Positions 39,642-47,420 of a DNA stretch of 64,000 nt are shown here, in pieces. The DNA lies in assembly GCF_003143515.1 (NCBI RefSeq), contig NZ_CP029343.1:2108001-2172000 (forward strand). Reading direction: 5' to 3'. This stretch comes from Massilia oculi (GTDB lineage Bacteria > Pseudomonadota > Gammaproteobacteria > Burkholderiales > Burkholderiaceae_D). Both the position numbers and the translations under genes were made by a program. The notes beneath the pieces are model-generated. The model searched no databases. It was not told where the DNA came from and worked only from the letters and a program-made list of their open reading frames with translations. Each line of letters starts with the position of its first letter. Position 1 is the first letter of the stretch.

Positions 39642-40310
39642 ATGACCGTCATCCGTACCGTATCGAAGCTCAGCCAACGCTACCAACGCGGCAGCACCCT
39701 GACCGGCATCATCATCGGCCTGATCATCGGGCTGGGTATCGCGGTGGCGGTCGCGCTCGTGATCACCAAGGGCGCCTCGCCGTTCACCGACCGCTCCAAC
39801 AAGTTGGGCCGCCCGGCCGACCTCGAGCCGAGCCAGGCGTCCGACCCCAACAAGCCGATGTACGGCAACCGGGCGCCGGTGCCGGTGCCGCAGGCGCCAA
39901 GCCAGCCGAGCGCGCCGGCGAGCGTGCCGAAGGCGCCGCAGCAGCAACCCGATTCCGACCCGCTGGGCGCCGCCATCGCCGGCATGCAGGAGCCGCGCCC
40001 AAGCACGCCGCCACCGCCGCCGGGTCCGGTCAACACCGCCGCTCCCGCCTCCGGCGCCGCGGCCGTGACCGACGGCTACATCTATTACCTGCAGGCCGGC
40101 GCCTTCCGCGAGATGTCGGATGCCGAGAACACCCGCGCCAAGCTGGCCCTGCTCGGCTTCGAGGCCGCGATCAGCGACCGCAGCACCGACAGCGGCGTGC
40201 TGCACCGGGTGCGCGTGGGCCCTTACACGCAAGTCGAAGCCGTCAACAAGGCGCGCGCCAAGCTGCTCGACAGCGGCATCGACGTCGCCATCGTGCGCAA
40301 CCAGCGCTGA
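39642..40310 (+). CDS. SPOR domain-containing membrane protein
   Basis: The product has 222 residues. A single membrane segment (about residues 20-43, GIIIGLIIGLGIAVAVALVI) is followed by a Pro/Ala-rich linker and a C-terminal SPOR domain (YYLQAGAFREMSDAENTRAKL, VRVGPYTQVEAVNKAR). SPOR domains bind denuded glycan at the division septum; this FtsN-like layout is the usual argS neighbour in betaproteobacteria. The start at 39642 places the membrane anchor near the N-terminus. Confidence 0.86.
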   Translation: MTVIRTVSKLSQRYQRGSTLTGIIIGLIIGLGIAVAVALVITKGASPFTDRSNKLGRPADLEPSQASDPNKPMYGNRAPVPVPQAPSQPSAPASVPKAPQQQPDSDPLGAAIAGMQEPRPSTPPPPPGPVNTAAPASGAAAVTDGYIYYLQAGAFREMSDAENTRAKLALLGFEAAISDRSTDSGVLHRVRVGPYTQVEAVNKARAKLLDSGIDVAIVRNQR

Positions 40311-40317
40311 CCCCACG

Positions 40318-41100
40318 ATGACGCGGACGGAGCGCGTCTTCATCACCGGCGCCTCAAGCGGCATCGGCGCCGCCCTGGCGCGCGAATACGCCGCGCGCGG
40401 CGCCACGCTCGGCCTGCTGGCGCGGCGGCGCGACCACCTGGTCGCGCTGGCCGCCTCGCTGCCCTCCCCCGAAAGGCATCACATCTACGCGGTCGACGTG
40501 CTCGACCGCGACGCCTTGTCCGCCGCCGCGCATGACTTCATCGCCGCCAACGGCGGCGCCGACGTCGTCGTCGCCAGCGCCGGCATCTCGCACGGCACGC
40601 TCACCGACCGCGCGGCCGACCTGGCCGTGTTCGACGCGGTGTTCGCCACGAATGTGAACGCCACGGTCGCCACCTTCGCCCCGTTCATCCCCGCCATGCG
40701 GCAGCAGGCGACGCCCTCCCGCCTGGTGGGCATCGGCAGCGTGGCGGGCGTGCGCGGCATGCGCGGCGCCGGCGCCTACTGCGCCAGCAAGGCTGCCGTG
40801 CACAGCTACTGCGAAGCGCTGCGGCTCGAGCTGCGCGCGACCAACATCCGGGTGGTGACGATCGCCCCCGGTTATATCGACACCCCCATGACCAGCAAGA
40901 ACCGTTTTCCGATGCCCTTCCTGATGCCCGCCGACCGCTTCGCGGCGCAAGCCGCCGCCGTGATCGCGCGCGGCGACAGCTACCGCGTGTTGCCGTGGCA
41001 GATGGGCGCTGTCGCCAAGCTGCTGCGCCTGCTGCCCAACTTCGTGTTCGACCGCCTGTTCGCGCGCGCGCCGACCAAGCAGCGCCAGGGGGAAGCATGA
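40318..41100 (+). CDS. Short-chain dehydrogenase/reductase (SDR)
   Basis: The product has 260 residues. It has the cofactor motif TGASSGIG, the Ser of GIGSVAG and Y-x3-K (YCASK), with an additional about 30 residues at the C-terminus, as in YbbO/DHRS-type SDRs. The substrate is unknown. The ATG is 7 bases after the SPOR stop, and its stop overlaps birA by 4 bases (ATGA), so it sits in a compact operon. Confidence 0.87.
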   Translation: MTRTERVFITGASSGIGAALAREYAARGATLGLLARRRDHLVALAASLPSPERHHIYAVDVLDRDALSAAAHDFIAANGGADVVVASAGISHGTLTDRAADLAVFDAVFATNVNATVATFAPFIPAMRQQATPSRLVGIGSVAGVRGMRGAGAYCASKAAVHSYCEALRLELRATNIRVVTIAPGYIDTPMTSKNRFPMPFLMPADRFAAQAAAVIARGDSYRVLPWQMGAVAKLLRLLPNFVFDRLFARAPTKQRQGEA

Positions 41101-41861
41101 ACGCCGATGGCATCCGCGCGCTGTCGAAGGCCGGCGTGGCGGTCGACGTCGTGGCGCAGACCGGCTCCACCAATGCCGACCTGCTGGCGCGCGTCGCGCA
41201 ACTGTCCGCGCCGCTGCTGCTGGTCGCCGAACACCAGACCGCCGGCCGCGGCCGCGCCGGCCGCAGCTGGCTCTCTTCGCCCGCAGGGTCGCTGACCTTT
41301 TCGCTGGCCTGGAAATTCGACGGCGGTCCGCAGCTTCTTACCGGCCTGCCGCTGGCGATCGGCGTGGCGCTGGCCGAGACGCTCGGCGCGCTGGGCCAGC
41401 AAGTCCAGCTGAAATGGCCGAACGACCTGCTCAAGGATGGCGACAAGCTGGCCGGCATCCTTGTCGAGACCCAGTCCGCGCCCGGCGGCGGCACCTGGAC
41501 CGTGATCGGCATCGGCCTGAACCTCCTGATGCCGGACGAGATGGAAGCGCAGCTGGGGCGCAGCGCCGCCGGCGTGCCCTGGCTGGCGCGCATGAAGCGC
41601 GACGTCCTGATGGCGGCCCTGCTCGACGGCCTGGCCGCGGCGCTGACGGAGTTTTCCGCGCGCGGCTTCGCGGCCTTCGCCGCGCGCTGGAACCTGCGCC
41701 ACGCCTGGCAGGGAGAGACCGTGGTCTTGCTGGATAACGGCGTGGTGCGCCACGAGGGCCGCGCGGCCGGCGTCGACGACAGCGGCCGCCTGCTGCTCGA
41801 CACGGCGGAGGGCCGGATCACGGTGATGGCCGGCGACGTCTCGCTGCGGGTGAAGACATGA
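41097..41861 (+). CDS. birA: Biotin-[acetyl-CoA-carboxylase] ligase
   Basis: It attaches biotin to carrier protein. The product has 254 residues, lacking the N-terminal DNA-binding domain of E. coli BirA (class I ligase). Motifs: TAGRGRAGRSW and the catalytic KWPNDLL, with the C-terminal SH3-like domain. It overlaps the genes on both sides by four bases, so it is translationally coupled. It cannot act as a biotin repressor. Confidence 0.93.
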   Translation: MNADGIRALSKAGVAVDVVAQTGSTNADLLARVAQLSAPLLLVAEHQTAGRGRAGRSWLSSPAGSLTFSLAWKFDGGPQLLTGLPLAIGVALAETLGALGQQVQLKWPNDLLKDGDKLAGILVETQSAPGGGTWTVIGIGLNLLMPDEMEAQLGRSAAGVPWLARMKRDVLMAALLDGLAAALTEFSARGFAAFAARWNLRHAWQGETVVLLDNGVVRHEGRAAGVDDSGRLLLDTAEGRITVMAGDVSLRVKT

Positions 41862-42601
41862 TGCTGCTGATCGACGCGGGCAATACCCGCGTCAAGTGGG
41901 CGCTGGCCGATGCCGCCGCCACTCCCGGTCAGTGGCGCTCCCACGGCGCCGTCCTGCATGCGCAGCTCGGCGAGGCGGCGGCCGAATGGGCGGCCGCCGG
42001 CGCCACCCGCGCGCTGGTGTCGAACGTGGCCGGTCCGCAGCTGGCCGCGCGCATCGCGCACCTGCTGCCGTCCGGGGTCGAGGTCGAATGGTTCGCCTCA
42101 ACTTGTGAGCGCGCCGGCCTGCGCAACGGCTACCGCGAGCCGGGCCGGCTGGGCTGCGACCGCTTCGCCGCCGCCATCGGCGCCCGCGCGCTGGCGCCCG
42201 GCCAGGACCTGATCGTCGCCACTTGCGGCACCGCCACCACGGTCGACGCGGTCACGGCGGATGGCTTGTTCGTAGGCGGCATGATCCTGCCCGGGCTGGC
42301 GCTGATGGCGTCCAGCCTGGCCAGCAATACGGCGCAGCTGCCGCAGGTGGCGCCGGGCGCCCTGCCCGCGCTGTTCGGCGACAACACGCATGACGCGATT
42401 CTCTCCGGCGTGCTGTCGGCCCAGGCCGGCGCGATCGAACGCGCCGTGGCCGGACACCGCGCGTCGGCCTGCATCGTCTCGGGTGGCGCCGCGCCATATA
42501 TCGCGCCGGCGCTCAAGGTCGCGCACCAGGTGGCCGATAATATCGTGCTGGTCGGCCTGCAGGCCGCGGCCGCATCGACGAAAGGGGAAACGGCTTGCTG
42601 A
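41858..42601 (+). CDS. coaX: Type III pantothenate kinase
   Basis: It catalyses the first step of CoA synthesis. The product has 247 residues with the ASKHA phosphate motif DAGNTRVKWAL, GTATTVDAV, and GGMILPG. The order birA-coaX is conserved in Burkholderiales. The stop overlaps the next gene, which begins with TTG. Confidence 0.93.
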   Translation: MMLLIDAGNTRVKWALADAAATPGQWRSHGAVLHAQLGEAAAEWAAAGATRALVSNVAGPQLAARIAHLLPSGVEVEWFASTCERAGLRNGYREPGRLGCDRFAAAIGARALAPGQDLIVATCGTATTVDAVTADGLFVGGMILPGLALMASSLASNTAQLPQVAPGALPALFGDNTHDAILSGVLSAQAGAIERAVAGHRASACIVSGGAAPYIAPALKVAHQVADNIVLVGLQAAAASTKGETAC

Positions 42602-43335
42602 AATTCCTATTCTGGGCGCTGCTGGCCGCGAACGCGGCGCTGCTGGCCTATGGCCAGGGCGTCCTCGGCCAGCCAGGGGCCGGCGAGCGCGAGCCGGCGC
42701 GGCTGAAGAACCAGCTGGCGCCCGAACGCATCACGCAGCTGACGGCGGTCGAGGCCAAGCGCGCGCTCGACAAAGCCGAGCAGGAAGAAGCCGGAGAGGC
42801 CGCGCCGCCGGAGGCCGCCCCGCCTGCGCCTGCGCCTGCGCCCACGGCGCCGGTAACCGTCGCGGCCAACCTGGTCGCCTGCGTCCAGACCGGACCTTTC
42901 AGCGCGGCGGATGCACGCCGTTTCGAAGCGCGGGTGGCAAGCCTGGGCCTCGCGGCGCGCCAGTCGCGGGTCGAGGTCCCCTTCCAGGAAGTGACCAGCC
43001 GCCTTGTTTACCTGCCGCCGAACGGGGGCCGCGAAGGCGCCCAGCGCCGCGCGGCCGAGCTCAAGGAAAGCGGTGTCGAGAATTTTTACATCATGCAGGG
43101 CGACTCGCCGCTGCGCTGGGCCATCTCGCTGGGCGTGTTCAAGACCGACAGCGCGGCCCAGAAGCTGGTGGCCCAATTACAGCGCCAGGGCGTGCGCGGC
43201 GTGCAGGTGTTGCCGCGCGGTCCGCAGGGTACGCGTACGGCGTTCCAGTACCGCACGATCGAGCCAGCGCTGCGTACGCGGCTGGCCAGTTTCGCCAGCA
43301 ATTATCCAGGCGCGACACTGGGCGATTGCCGTTAG
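42595..43335 (+). CDS. SPOR-like exported or membrane-anchored protein
   Basis: The product has 246 residues. A short N-terminal hydrophobic segment (residues 2-18) is followed by an Ala/Pro/Glu-rich linker and a C-terminal part with SPOR-like repeats (ACVQTGPFSAADARRFEARV and SLGVFKTDSAAQKLVAQL). The start codon is TTG 42595, decided by AAGGGGA a few bases upstream; it overlaps coaX by 7 bases. Its role is presumably cell-wall related, like other SPOR proteins, but not known. Confidence 0.8.
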   Translation: MLKFLFWALLAANAALLAYGQGVLGQPGAGEREPARLKNQLAPERITQLTAVEAKRALDKAEQEEAGEAAPPEAAPPAPAPAPTAPVTVAANLVACVQTGPFSAADARRFEARVASLGLAARQSRVEVPFQEVTSRLVYLPPNGGREGAQRRAAELKESGVENFYIMQGDSPLRWAISLGVFKTDSAAQKLVAQLQRQGVRGVQVLPRGPQGTRTAFQYRTIEPALRTRLASFASNYPGATLGDCR

Positions 43336-43860
43336 CCCCCGTTACCCAACTGGCGCAGGCGTGCACGCACCAGTTGCGCCAGCGTGGCATCATCGAAAGC
43401 GCTTGCCAGCTGTTCCAGCCATTCGATCTCGCCCTCGCGCGTCCATTTTTCCAGCAGGTCCCTGAAATACGCCATGTCGCGCAGGCCGCCCTCGCCCTCG
43501 GCCTGCATGACGGGAAGACGGACATTGGCTTCGACAGGGTCCGGCGCCAGCGCGTACAGCGCGCGTGCCTTCGCATCATCGCTTGCGCGGCCCAGCCCGC
43601 CCTCGTGGATCAGGCCAAGCCAATATTTGGCGGCCGGTTGACCGGTCATGGTCACGCGGCACGCCGTCGCCCTTGAAATACATGACCCCGAGCCGCGAAG
43701 TACCAAGGAACTCATCGCCGTCAGCCGCCGCCGTCATCCAGCGCACGGCTTGCGCCATGCCCTGGGCCGGCTTGCGATACCAGGCTACGGCCTGCTTCAT
43801 GTCCTTGGTCAGCCCCTCCCCATTTTCTTACATATCACCCGGATCGCGCTGGGCGTGCAT
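43332..43860 (-). pseudogene. Broken Sel1-repeat protein
   Basis: Sel1-type repeats run leftward: ENGEGLTKDMKQAVAWYRK, AVRWMTAAADGD, LGVMYFKGDGVPRD and YWLGLIHEGGLGRA. They are split over two frames, with a shift and likely deletion near 43640-43655. At 43828-43830 a TAA stands where a Tyr codon of the MYENGEG repeat motif is expected. The C-terminal frame (stop at 43332) remains open. The gene is therefore inactive or only its fragments are translated. It overlaps the convergent SPOR gene by 4 bases. Confidence 0.65.
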
Positions 43861-44240
43861 AAGCGGCATCGAAAACGCCGCGCGCCGCCGCACGCTGGTA
43901 GCAGTGCGAGTTCTCGCCGATCGCGACGCGGACATAGCGGATCTCGTCCCGCACCCATTGCAGGGCGGCGACGGCCTGCGCCGAGGGCGCGCCCTGGCTG
44001 CGGAACCGGTTGGCCAACGACGCGAGCGCGCGCCTGCTGTCCGGTGGCGGGAACAAACCGCTGGCCCAGCGGGCGCCGCTCGACCGGCGACGCGCGGTCC
44101 CACGCACACTCGTCGAACCACTGTTTCCCGAGTACCGAGTGGGCGCCCGCCACGCCATGGGTCAGCCACAAGGTATCGCCTAGCCGCACGTCTTCCAGCT
44201 GACGTTGCGCTGCGGCGCCGTAGAGCCTCCGCGGGTGTCG
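43835..44240 (-). pseudogene. Remnant of a DUF3857/transglutaminase-like protein
   Basis: Two frames carry parts of one protein: the upstream frame reads LEDVRLGDTLWLTHGVAG and KQWFDECAWDRASPVE (end of DUF3857), and another frame reads VAALQWVRDEIRYVRVAIGENSH (start of the transglutaminase core). A frameshift lies near 44035-44050. The N-terminus and the catalytic Cys-His-Asp region are missing. The remnant is followed without a gap by the broken Sel1 gene, so a deletion may have joined two old genes. Confidence 0.55.
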
Positions 44241-44371
44241 AAAATCTTTACATCAAGTTATACGCAATAAAGCTCAAGTTAATCAAAACAACGGCTTAGC
44301 ACGCTGGCACGGTAGTTGCATATATTCAAAATAAGTTGTTCTGGTAACATATAAATTATCTTGGGGAAATC

Positions 44372-45157
44372 ATGAAAAAGATGTTTGGTACTGCACTGCT
44401 GGCTGTTGCTTGCGCAATCTCGACCTCGGCCTCTGCCGCGGTCCTGGAAATGGACAGCACGTTTAGCCCTGGAAAGCTGTCGACCGGTAGCTACAATCCC
44501 GTCTACGGCGGACTGTCCAACCTGACCGGAAACTATGAGGTCAACAGCCTCTCGTTCTCCTTCACCTTCCTGGACGATGGTACGGATACCTGGAGCAAAT
44601 CGACCAGGACCACGACCACCTATGGCAATTACCAGCCGCACCCGTGGACCAACTGGATGTACCGCGAAGTCGGCGTGACCAATACGACCACCAAGACGTC
44701 CGAGCAGGAGCGCGCTACGCTGACGTTCGGCGATCTGGTGCTCGGCAGCGGCGCGACGACGCTGCACACGACGCAGGAAACGACCGGTTCGTACTCCTCC
44801 CTCCACTACGACGGGGCGGAGTGCAGGAACCAGAAACACAAGCAGAAGTGCACTTACTACAAATCGGTCGTTACCAATACCGATGTCCTGATCAAGAACG
44901 ACTACAAGGGCGGCTTCGAGCTGACCGGCACGATCACCGAAAAGTCGCTCATCCAGCAGATGCTCGAACATGGCGCACTGTCGCTGAACCTCGCGATCGG
45001 CGGCGACCTGATGCTGACCGGCAGCAAGGTCTCGCTCGACTACACGCAGATCGAGATCCCGGCCGAAGTCCCTGAGCCGTCGAGCGTGCTGCTCGCAGGC
45101 GCCGGCCTGGCCGCCATCGGCTTCCTGCGCCGCCGCCGCAGCGCCGCACAGGCATAA
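44372..45157 (+). CDS. PEP-CTERM sorting domain-containing exported protein
   Basis: The product has 261 residues. It has an N-terminal signal peptide (cleavage near SASA-AV) and a C-terminal PEP-CTERM signal: Pro-Glu-Pro at 234-236, a hydrophobic helix (SVLLAGAGLAAIGFL) and an Arg cluster (RRRR). Such proteins are processed by an exosortase and usually sent to the surface with exopolysaccharide. The body is Thr/Ser-rich with two close Cys (about 151 and 161). No exosortase gene is in this window. GGGGAA precedes the ATG, and the leader DNA is AT-rich. Confidence 0.88.
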   Translation: MKKMFGTALLAVACAISTSASAAVLEMDSTFSPGKLSTGSYNPVYGGLSNLTGNYEVNSLSFSFTFLDDGTDTWSKSTRTTTTYGNYQPHPWTNWMYREVGVTNTTTKTSEQERATLTFGDLVLGSGATTLHTTQETTGSYSSLHYDGAECRNQKHKQKCTYYKSVVTNTDVLIKNDYKGGFELTGTITEKSLIQQMLEHGALSLNLAIGGDLMLTGSKVSLDYTQIEIPAEVPEPSSVLLAGAGLAAIGFLRRRRSAAQA

Positions 45158-45178
45158 GCGGTTTCTTTCCGCTCGAAG

Positions 45179-45205
45179 AAATGGCCGGTTCGCCGGCCAT
45201 TTTTC
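45179..45205. terminator. Bidirectional terminator between PEP-CTERM gene and rlpA
   Basis: AAATGGCCGG-TTCG-CCGGCCATTT followed by TT; the A/T flanks are symmetrical, and the neighbouring genes converge here. Confidence 0.8.
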
Positions 45206-45246
45206 ATGGGCGCTGCACCGGCGCCCGCGTTCGACCGGTGGGCCGA

Positions 45247-46278
45247 TCAGCGCTGGACCACGATCGGCTTGAAGCCGAGGCTGGCCGGCAGCGCGCGCAT
45301 CGCCTCCATCGCTTCGGCGCGGCTGGCGTAGGGGCCGCCGTACAGGCGGTTCAGCGAACCCACCTTGACCACTTCGAGCTTGCCCAGCTCGACGCCGGCA
45401 TTGGTAATCTTTTCGCCCATCGCCTCGGCGGTGCCGGCCCTGCCATAGGCCCCGAACTGGATGAAATAGCGGCCGGCGCTCGCCGGCGCCGGCGCCGGCG
45501 CCGGCGCCGACTCGGGCTCGACCTGATTCACCAGCGCCGCGCTGTCGGAATGGATGCGATCTTCGAGCATCAGCGCCTCGATCTCGGGCGGCGCCGACTG
45601 CGCGATCGATGCGACTTCGCGGCGCGCGGCCGCGACCTGCGCCGGCGGGACGATCGGATCGCCCGGGAACAGGCGCTCGATCTCGACTTCGTGGCTACCT
45701 TTACCCAGCAGCCCGAGCTTGAGCGCCGCCGTATACGACACGTCGATGATGCGGCTGGAATGGAAGGGACCGCGATCGTTGATGCGCACCACCACCGAAT
45801 TGCCGGTATCGAGGCTGGTGACGCGCACGTAGGATGGAATCGGCAGGGTCGGATGCGCGGCCGTCATCTTGTACATATCGTACAGTTCGCCGGACGCCGT
45901 GCGCTGGCCGTGGAACTTCACGCCATACCAGGTGCTGACGCCACGCGCGCTGTACGGCTGGTCATTCCCCAGCGGTGTATAGGTCTTGCCCAGCACCGTG
46001 TAGGGACGGCTGGTCCACTTGTTGAAGGGCTCGGCCTTGACCACGGCGTCCGGCACGTCGAGCAGGCCGTCGGGGATGTCGTCGCCCGGGCCGTCGTCCT
46101 TGTAGTAGCCGCCGCGGCCCGACTTGGCGGGCGGCAGCTGGGGCGCCTTGCCATGCTTGGCGGTCGGTTTATGTGGCCAGGGGAAAGGATTGAGGCGCTT
46201 GTGTTCCCCAGTGCTGCTGCAGGCCGATACGAGAATGGCAACCGGTATGACCGCCAGGAAGCTTGTACGAACGCCCAT
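45247..46278 (-). CDS. rlpA: Septal ring lytic transglycosylase RlpA family lipoprotein
   Basis: The product has 343 residues. The lipobox VSAC (C20) marks an outer-membrane lipoprotein. A double-psi beta-barrel (STWYGVKFHGQRTASGE, then the catalytic Asp in RINDRGPF) at about 110-200 is followed by an Ala/Pro linker and a SPOR domain at the C-terminus. The linker is encoded by an in-phase GCC/GGC tandem (45481-45510). It cleaves or remodels denuded glycan strands. It ends the mre-rod gene cluster. Confidence 0.9.
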   Translation of the reverse strand: MGVRTSFLAVIPVAILVSACSSTGEHKRLNPFPWPHKPTAKHGKAPQLPPAKSGRGGYYKDDGPGDDIPDGLLDVPDAVVKAEPFNKWTSRPYTVLGKTYTPLGNDQPYSARGVSTWYGVKFHGQRTASGELYDMYKMTAAHPTLPIPSYVRVTSLDTGNSVVVRINDRGPFHSSRIIDVSYTAALKLGLLGKGSHEVEIERLFPGDPIVPPAQVAAARREVASIAQSAPPEIEALMLEDRIHSDSAALVNQVEPESAPAPAPAPASAGRYFIQFGAYGRAGTAEAMGEKITNAGVELGKLEVVKVGSLNRLYGGPYASRAEAMEAMRALPASLGFKPIVVQR

Positions 46279-46298
46279 TGGCTGTCCTTTATGAGGGT

Positions 46299-47417
46299 TT
46301 AGGTCTGCACGAGTTTACGATGTCTTTGGATACTCATCAATATGCCGGCGCCAAGGCCGAGCGTGATGAAGGCCGTGCCGCCATAACTCATGAAGGGCAG
46401 CGGCACCCCCACGACGGGCAATATCCCTGAGACCATGCCCATATTGACGAAGGCATAGGTGAAGAAAATCATCGCGATCGAACCGGCCAGCAGGCGCCCG
46501 AAAGTATTCGGGGCATTGGCCGCGATCATCAGGCCGCGTCCGATCAGGAGGAGGTAGACGAACAGCAGGAACAGGTTGCCGATCAGGCCGAATTCTTCGG
46601 AATAGACCGAGAACACGAAGTCGGTGGTGCGTTCCGGCACGAACTCCAGGTAGCCCTGGGTGCCCTGCATATAGCCCTTGCCGGACACGCCACCCGAACC
46701 GATCGCGATGATCGACTGGATGATGTGGAAGCCCTTGCCCAGCGGGTCGGAGGTCGGATCGATCAGGGTCATCACCCGCTGGCGCTGGTAGTCGTGCATC
46801 ATCGACCAGCCGATCGGCAGGAAGGCCAGCAGGCTCACCGCCACCGCCACGATCGCCTTCCACGACAGGCCGGCCAGGAAGATCACGTACAGGCCCGACG
46901 ACGCCACCAGCAGCGAGGTGCCGAGGTCGGGCTGCTCCATGATGAGGGCGACCGGGATCATCAGGATCACGGCGGCCACGAGGTAATGCCTCCAGCCGGC
47001 GACCTGGGCCCGGGTCTGGAAGTACCAGGCCAGCATCAGCGGCAGGCCGATCTTCATGATCTCGGAAGGCTGGATGTCGATGACGCCGATGTGCAGCCAG
47101 CGCTGCGCGCCCTTCTTGATCAGGCCGAACATCGCGACCGCGACCAGCAAGGCCACGCCGACCGCGTAGACCGGCACCGCGAGCCGCATCAGGGTCTGCG
47201 GGGCGATGTTCGCGGCAATCCACATCACCGCGAAGGACAGCAGGAAGTTGCGGATCTGGTGCTCGACCCGGTCCGGGAAGTCGGCGCCGGCCGACATCAT
47301 GGTGACCATGCTGATCGTCACCAGCATGGCCAAAATCAGGGTCAGCGGCAGGTCGAACACCATGAAGTAGGGGCGCAGGCGGCGGCGCAGCGAGCGCCGT
47401 TCTGGAATATGGGCCAT
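46299..47417 (-). CDS. rodA: Rod shape-determining peptidoglycan polymerase RodA
   Basis: It is a SEDS-family glycosyltransferase of the elongasome. The product has 372 residues with about ten membrane segments. Conserved SEDS motifs: QPSEIMKIGLPL, IMEQPDLGTSLL, FVPERTTDFVFSV and LPFMSYGG. It works with the PBP2 transpeptidase encoded directly upstream (3 bases between the two). Confidence 0.95.
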   Translation of the reverse strand: MAHIPERRSLRRRLRPYFMVFDLPLTLILAMLVTISMVTMMSAGADFPDRVEHQIRNFLLSFAVMWIAANIAPQTLMRLAVPVYAVGVALLVAVAMFGLIKKGAQRWLHIGVIDIQPSEIMKIGLPLMLAWYFQTRAQVAGWRHYLVAAVILMIPVALIMEQPDLGTSLLVASSGLYVIFLAGLSWKAIVAVAVSLLAFLPIGWSMMHDYQRQRVMTLIDPTSDPLGKGFHIIQSIIAIGSGGVSGKGYMQGTQGYLEFVPERTTDFVFSVYSEEFGLIGNLFLLFVYLLLIGRGLMIAANAPNTFGRLLAGSIAMIFFTYAFVNMGMVSGILPVVGVPLPFMSYGGTAFITLGLGAGILMSIQRHRKLVQT

Positions 47418-47420
47418 GGC

